From assembly GCA_021785255.1 (NCBI GenBank), contig JAJYGA010000134.1:1-36026 (forward strand): a stretch of 36,026 nucleotides of DNA. Reading direction: 5' to 3'. This document shows positions 32,701 to 36,026 of this stretch, in pieces. The stretch comes from Actinomycetes bacterium (GTDB lineage Bacteria > Actinomycetota > Acidimicrobiia > Acidimicrobiales > Acidimicrobiaceae). Numbering within the stretch: the first letter of the stretch is position 1; each line of letters starts with the position of its first letter. A model generated the notes under the pieces. That model made no database searches. It was not told the origin of the DNA and saw nothing but the letters and a program-made list of their open reading frames with translations. Both the position numbers and the translations under genes were made by a program.

Positions 32701-33858
32701 TTAGTAGATACCATCGCCGGTTCGCTGATCAAAAAAATGCAGATGTTCCATATCGACGCCAAGTCTCAGTCTATCACCCGTCTTCACGGACACCGAAGGG
32801 TCGATACGAGCAACACCTTCGCCGCCACCGGTCAAGATCTCTTGCTCTTCGTCTTGCGCATTCTCGATCTTAACGACCGTTCCATCAAAAGAAAAATGCA
32901 CCATCAGCTCAGACCCGAGAGCTTCAACCAACGTCGCCTGGACGAACAAAACCGCACCAGACGGCGTTGACACAGAAGCAGCATTGAGGCTTTCTGGGCG
33001 GATTCCAACCGTGATAGCTTTGCCACTATAACTCATAAGCGCAGGTTTCCGAAGATGTAGAACTTCTGGGAGTTCAAGGGTCTGGGATCCAATTTTCAGC
33101 AACCTTCCTCCGTCAAAAAGTTCCGCTTGGTAAAGGTTCATGGCGGGAGAACCGATGAACGCCCCAACAAATTGGTTGATCGGATAGTCATAGAGATTTT
33201 GAGGAATATCACATTGGAGTAATCGACCGTCTTTCAAAACGGCAACACGGTCACCCATCGTCATCGCCTCAATCTGATCATGCGTGACGTACATTGTCGC
33301 AACACCAAGGCGTTCTTGAATGCGTCGCACTTCAGCTCTCATCTTCACCCGCAACTTCGCATCCAGGTTAGATAAAGGTTCGTCCATCAAAAACACTGCC
33401 GGTTCCCTGACTATGGCACGACCCATTGCAACTCGCTGTCTCTGACCACCTGACAGTTGTTTTGGCTTCCTATCTAGCCATTCTGTAAGGCCCAAAATTT
33501 CAGCTGCTTCTTCAACTTTTCGTCTAATTTCATCTTTGGACTGCTTGCGTAGCTTTAGAGCAAAACCAATGTTGTCCGCTACGGTCATATGAGGATACAA
33601 CGCATAGTTTTGAAAAACCATAGCAATGTCGCGATCTTTAGGTTCGACATCGTTTACGATACGATCACCAATGCGTAGCTCACCCGCAGTTATATCTTCC
33701 AGTCCAGCTACCATCCGAAGAACCGTTGTCTTCCCACATCCCGATGGCCCCACCAAGACCATGAACTCTCCTTCTTGAATTTCAAGACTCAGATCATGAA
33801 CCGCATGAAATCCATTCGGATAGACCTTATTGATATCGCTCAAACTTATCGTTGCCAT
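32701..33858 (-). CDS. Sugar ABC transporter ATPase (MsmK/UgpC/MalK type)
   Basis: The ATP-hydrolysing subunit of a CUT1 sugar importer, 385 residues. Walker A is GPSGCGKTT, the Q-loop FQNYALYPHMTV, the signature LSGGQRQRVAMGRAIV, Walker B VFLMDEPLSNLDAKLR, and the switch TMYVTHDQIEAMTMGD. The C-terminal region (about 240-385) is the MOP/TOBE regulatory part, with GIRPESLNAA and LGSELMVHF. ATG start with AAAGG upstream. It lies 64 bp after the alpha-glucosidase gene, so the operon brings import and hydrolysis together. Such ATPases can also serve several importers. Confidence 0.93.
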   Translation of the reverse strand: MATISLSDINKVYPNGFHAVHDLSLEIQEGEFMVLVGPSGCGKTTVLRMVAGLEDITAGELRIGDRIVNDVEPKDRDIAMVFQNYALYPHMTVADNIGFALKLRKQSKDEIRRKVEEAAEILGLTEWLDRKPKQLSGGQRQRVAMGRAIVREPAVFLMDEPLSNLDAKLRVKMRAEVRRIQERLGVATMYVTHDQIEAMTMGDRVAVLKDGRLLQCDIPQNLYDYPINQFVGAFIGSPAMNLYQAELFDGGRLLKIGSQTLELPEVLHLRKPALMSYSGKAITVGIRPESLNAASVSTPSGAVLFVQATLVEALGSELMVHFSFDGTVVKIENAQDEEQEILTGGGEGVARIDPSVSVKTGDRLRLGVDMEHLHFFDQRTGDGIY

Positions 33859-33922
33859 CTCACTTGACCTTTCACCGTTGAATCCCCCTAAGACGAGTAC
33901 CTACACATGACCAACCCCAATA

Positions 33923-35515
33923 TCAGCGCTTTATCACGACTACCTCTTTTGGTCCAACCTCAACTCGGCCATCGTCTCTAATTGTGACTCCTTCTAAATA
34001 CCTAGACGAAAGTACCCTTTGAGACTTTTCAGTCTCGATCTCATGGACTCCCTCACTAAAGTTCGCCATGACTTCAAGAGATCCGCAGCGATATCGCCAG
34101 GTCTCCTCAGTCGCCTCAATTAAGTCGTAGCTCGACAGTGTTTCTTTAGCTTCGTTTCGAAGTCTTATAAGACCTTTAGTAAGGTTCAGTATCGAGCCAT
34201 GATCTCTCAACTGTGACTCAACATCTCTGGCATCCTCGGGTCCGAAAGGGAGCCACGGTGTCGTCATAGGGTCACAGAATCCTCTTCCAGGACCTTCGCG
34301 CCAAGGCATGGGGGTCCGTGCGCGATCGCGCTGGAATCTTGCACCTGGAATCAACTTCGTCATAGGGTCCTTCTGAAGTTCAACGGCAACCTCCACGTCA
34401 CACATTCCGAGTTCGTCCCCGTAGTACAAAAAGACCGTGCCTGGGAGGGTAAGCAAAATGGTTAATGCCATCCGTATCTTATCATCATCACCGTCAGCCC
34501 ATCTTGTGGGGAAACGAGATATATCGTGATTAGATCCCGTCCACACAGGACTTGCGTCCACAGGCAACGCAGCTAAGGTTTTCCCAACTACTTCCGAAAG
34601 GGCCTTTGCATTAAACTCTGAAAAGACAAACATGAAGTTGAAGGCTAGGTTTAGCTCATCGTTGTTACCATAAAAAGACGCCAACTTTGAGAAGTCACCA
34701 ACCCAAGTCTCCCCAACTAGCAGTCGAGAGGGGTCGTAGGCGTCAGCAATCCTTCGCCAACTTCGGTAAAGGGGATGCACGTCCTCCCTGTTCTTGGAGT
34801 AGGTCTCAATCAAACCAAAGTGGGAGAACTCCTTCGACATCTCAGGCGCTGGCGGATCATCTTGCAAAAACCGATCTTTAAATACTCCATGCGCAACGTC
34901 TATTCGAAAGCCTGCGACATTACGGTCAAACCAAAACCTAAGTATGTTTTCAAACTCTTTTTGCACATCTTCATTCCACCAGTTCAAGTCGGGCTGGGTA
35001 GGAAGGAAGTTGTGCAGGTAATACTCTCCAGAAGACGGATCCAGCGTCCAAGCCGAACTACCAGTAGCATCGATCCAGTTGTTGGGAGGTGACCCATCGG
35101 GTTTGCCCTTGGCAAACACATAGTACTTGCGATACCTCGAGGTAGGATCTGAGAGCGCCTTTATAAACCACTCATGTTTGGAACTGGTGTGATTAGGTAC
35201 CAAGTCCAAGAGAACCTTCAATCCCAGACGATCACACCTATCAATGAACTCGTCTAGATCAGATAAGGCTCCATAGTCTGGATGAACTCCTAAATAGTCA
35301 GATACATCATATCCCCAGTCGTCATTTGGAGAGGGTGTTGTAGGCGACAACCACACGCCATCTACACCTAGTTCTAAGAGATACTCAAGACGATCCATAG
35401 CACCCCTAAGATCCCCAAAACCATCGCCGTTGCTATCAGCAAACGAACGCAGATAGACGTGATAAAGAACTGCGTTGTTCCACCAGTCATGAGGATTCCC
35501 AAGCTTCATTTCCAT
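33923..35515 (-). CDS. GH13 alpha-glucosidase (oligo-1,6-/maltase-type)
   Basis: A cytoplasmic glycoside hydrolase of 530 residues with no signal peptide. The family-13 barrel motifs are WWNNAVLYHVYLRSFADSNG, the calcium/loop NGDGFGDL, region I DLVPNHTSSKHEWF and region II GFRIDVAHG with the Asp nucleophile. Region III is LLVGETWV with the acid/base Glu and region IV WTGSNHDISRF. PMPWREGPGRGF is typical of alpha-glucosidases. It should release glucose from the non-reducing ends of imported oligosaccharides. Exact linkage preference (alpha-1,4, alpha-1,6, sucrose, trehalose) is not readable. Sits between a permease gene and the ATPase gene of a CUT1 importer. Confidence 0.92.
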   Translation of the reverse strand: MEMKLGNPHDWWNNAVLYHVYLRSFADSNGDGFGDLRGAMDRLEYLLELGVDGVWLSPTTPSPNDDWGYDVSDYLGVHPDYGALSDLDEFIDRCDRLGLKVLLDLVPNHTSSKHEWFIKALSDPTSRYRKYYVFAKGKPDGSPPNNWIDATGSSAWTLDPSSGEYYLHNFLPTQPDLNWWNEDVQKEFENILRFWFDRNVAGFRIDVAHGVFKDRFLQDDPPAPEMSKEFSHFGLIETYSKNREDVHPLYRSWRRIADAYDPSRLLVGETWVGDFSKLASFYGNNDELNLAFNFMFVFSEFNAKALSEVVGKTLAALPVDASPVWTGSNHDISRFPTRWADGDDDKIRMALTILLTLPGTVFLYYGDELGMCDVEVAVELQKDPMTKLIPGARFQRDRARTPMPWREGPGRGFCDPMTTPWLPFGPEDARDVESQLRDHGSILNLTKGLIRLRNEAKETLSSYDLIEATEETWRYRCGSLEVMANFSEGVHEIETEKSQRVLSSRYLEGVTIRDDGRVEVGPKEVVVIKR

Positions 35516-35551
35516 ATTATTCCTTGCCTATATTTTGCAATATGATCTCTA

Positions 35552-36026
35552 CTACCCCTTGACGGCGCCAGAGGTAAGACCGGACACCACAAACTTCCTA
35601 AAAACAAATACCAGTATGCCAATTGGTACTACTGCTACCACGCTAGCAGCAAAGATCGTGCCATATGGAACAACGTTTGGAGAACCAAAAAGAGCGATTC
35701 CAACAGGGATAGTGCGATATTTGTTGGAATTATCGAGCGTCAAGGCCATTAAGAACTCAGTCCAGCAAGCGGTAAAGGTAAACACACCGGCAGTAAATAT
35801 ACCTGGCAAAGACTGTGGAAGTATCACCGACCAATACGTACGGAGTGGAGAAGCTCCATCTATTCGACTAGTCTCCTCCATTTCTTTGGGTATACCTAAA
35901 AAGTAGTTACGCATGATCCATATAGCAAAGGGAAGGTTAAAAGCGGTATAAGGAACGATCAACGCTTGATAAGAACCCAACCATCCGATCTGGTGCATAA
36001 GAAGATATAGCGGTGACACCACCGCA
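35552..36026 (-). CDS. Sugar ABC transporter permease (MalG type), 5' end beyond window
   Basis: The C-terminal 157 or so residues of an inner-membrane CUT1 permease; the frame runs open to the right edge. The EAA coupling loop reads EMEETSRIDGASPLRTYWSV with ILPQSLPG, followed by hydrophobic segments and an ending VSGLTSGAVKG typical of MalG-like subunits. A GTG at 36022 is in frame but lies within the conserved region, so the real start is outside. It precedes the alpha-glucosidase by 36 bp. The partner permease and binding protein are presumably upstream, outside the window. Confidence 0.92.
   Translation of the reverse strand, partial: AVVSPLYLLMHQIGWLGSYQALIVPYTAFNLPFAIWIMRNYFLGIPKEMEETSRIDGASPLRTYWSVILPQSLPGIFTAGVFTFTACWTEFLMALTLDNSNKYRTIPVGIALFGSPNVVPYGTIFAASVVAVVPIGILVFVFRKFVVSGLTSGAVKG

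Noticed and set aside
1-36026. CRISPR array, prophage, toxin-antitoxin or anti-phage defence island
   Set aside because: No spaced direct-repeat array, phage structural or integrase genes, or recognisable defence proteins were found; the only mobile-type genes are the IS607 pair.

Overview
The window looks like chromosome from a moderate-GC actinobacterium. An acidophilic Acidimicrobiia lineage (Acidithrix/Ferrimicrobium-like) is my best guess. This is inferred from gene content and style: a lysC-asd pair with an internal lysC start, a small acyl-CoA-carboxylase epsilon-like gene after the beta subunit, an ethylmalonyl-CoA-pathway gene set, many GTG/TTG starts, and base composition near 45-50% GC by eye. 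No rRNA, tRNA, CRISPR array, prophage or defence island is visible.

Layout. 1-1159: an IS607-family element on the minus strand, with a tnpB cut by the window edge and a tnpA interrupted by a stop codon. 1336-2244: a metal-dependent amidohydrolase. 2337-7267 (minus): a complete branched-chain amino-acid-type ABC importer, livHMGF plus the binding protein. 7486-9874: a divergent CitA/DcuS-type two-component system, a candidate regulator of the importer. 9972-12213 (minus): lysC-asd, with an internal ribosome-binding site and start for an aspartokinase beta subunit. 12308-13651: two tandem cyclophilins, one membrane anchored and one cytosolic. 13956-14681 (minus): a peptidase S51/cyanophycinase-like protein.

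14824-25423 is dominated by C2/C3 acyl-CoA metabolism: 3-hydroxybutyryl-CoA dehydrogenase, ethylmalonyl-CoA mutase, acyl-CoA carboxylase beta (with an epsilon-like ORF), acetyl-CoA acetyltransferase, crotonyl-CoA carboxylase/reductase and a methylmalonyl/ethylmalonyl-CoA epimerase. Together they would convert 2 acetyl-CoA to acetoacetyl-CoA, to 3-hydroxybutyryl-CoA, to crotonyl-CoA (hydratase not here), to ethylmalonyl-CoA and to methylsuccinyl-CoA, and feed in propionyl-CoA. This is the first half of the ethylmalonyl-CoA pathway for acetate-level assimilation. Interspersed are a catalytically dead GGDEF protein that keeps an inhibitory-site motif, an Aat aminoacyl-tRNA-protein transferase, and an AlkA-like DNA glycosylase.

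25424-27019 is a decayed stretch. It holds a recognisable antibiotic-biosynthesis-monooxygenase-like pseudogene (one nonsense codon and one frameshift) and an IS/REP-like palindrome. 27020-29722 encodes a large membrane c-di-GMP enzyme with both HD-GYP and GGDEF domains intact. 30155-32629 (minus) is dnaX-recR. 32701-36026 (minus) is the distal part of an alpha-glucoside uptake operon: a MalG-type permease running off the edge, a GH13 alpha-glucosidase and a MsmK/UgpC-type ATPase.

The most notable themes are the ethylmalonyl-CoA-pathway set, two c-di-GMP proteins of opposite kinds (one dead sensor-like, one bifunctional), candidate translational control at lysC and pccB, and several decaying mobile or pseudogene relics.
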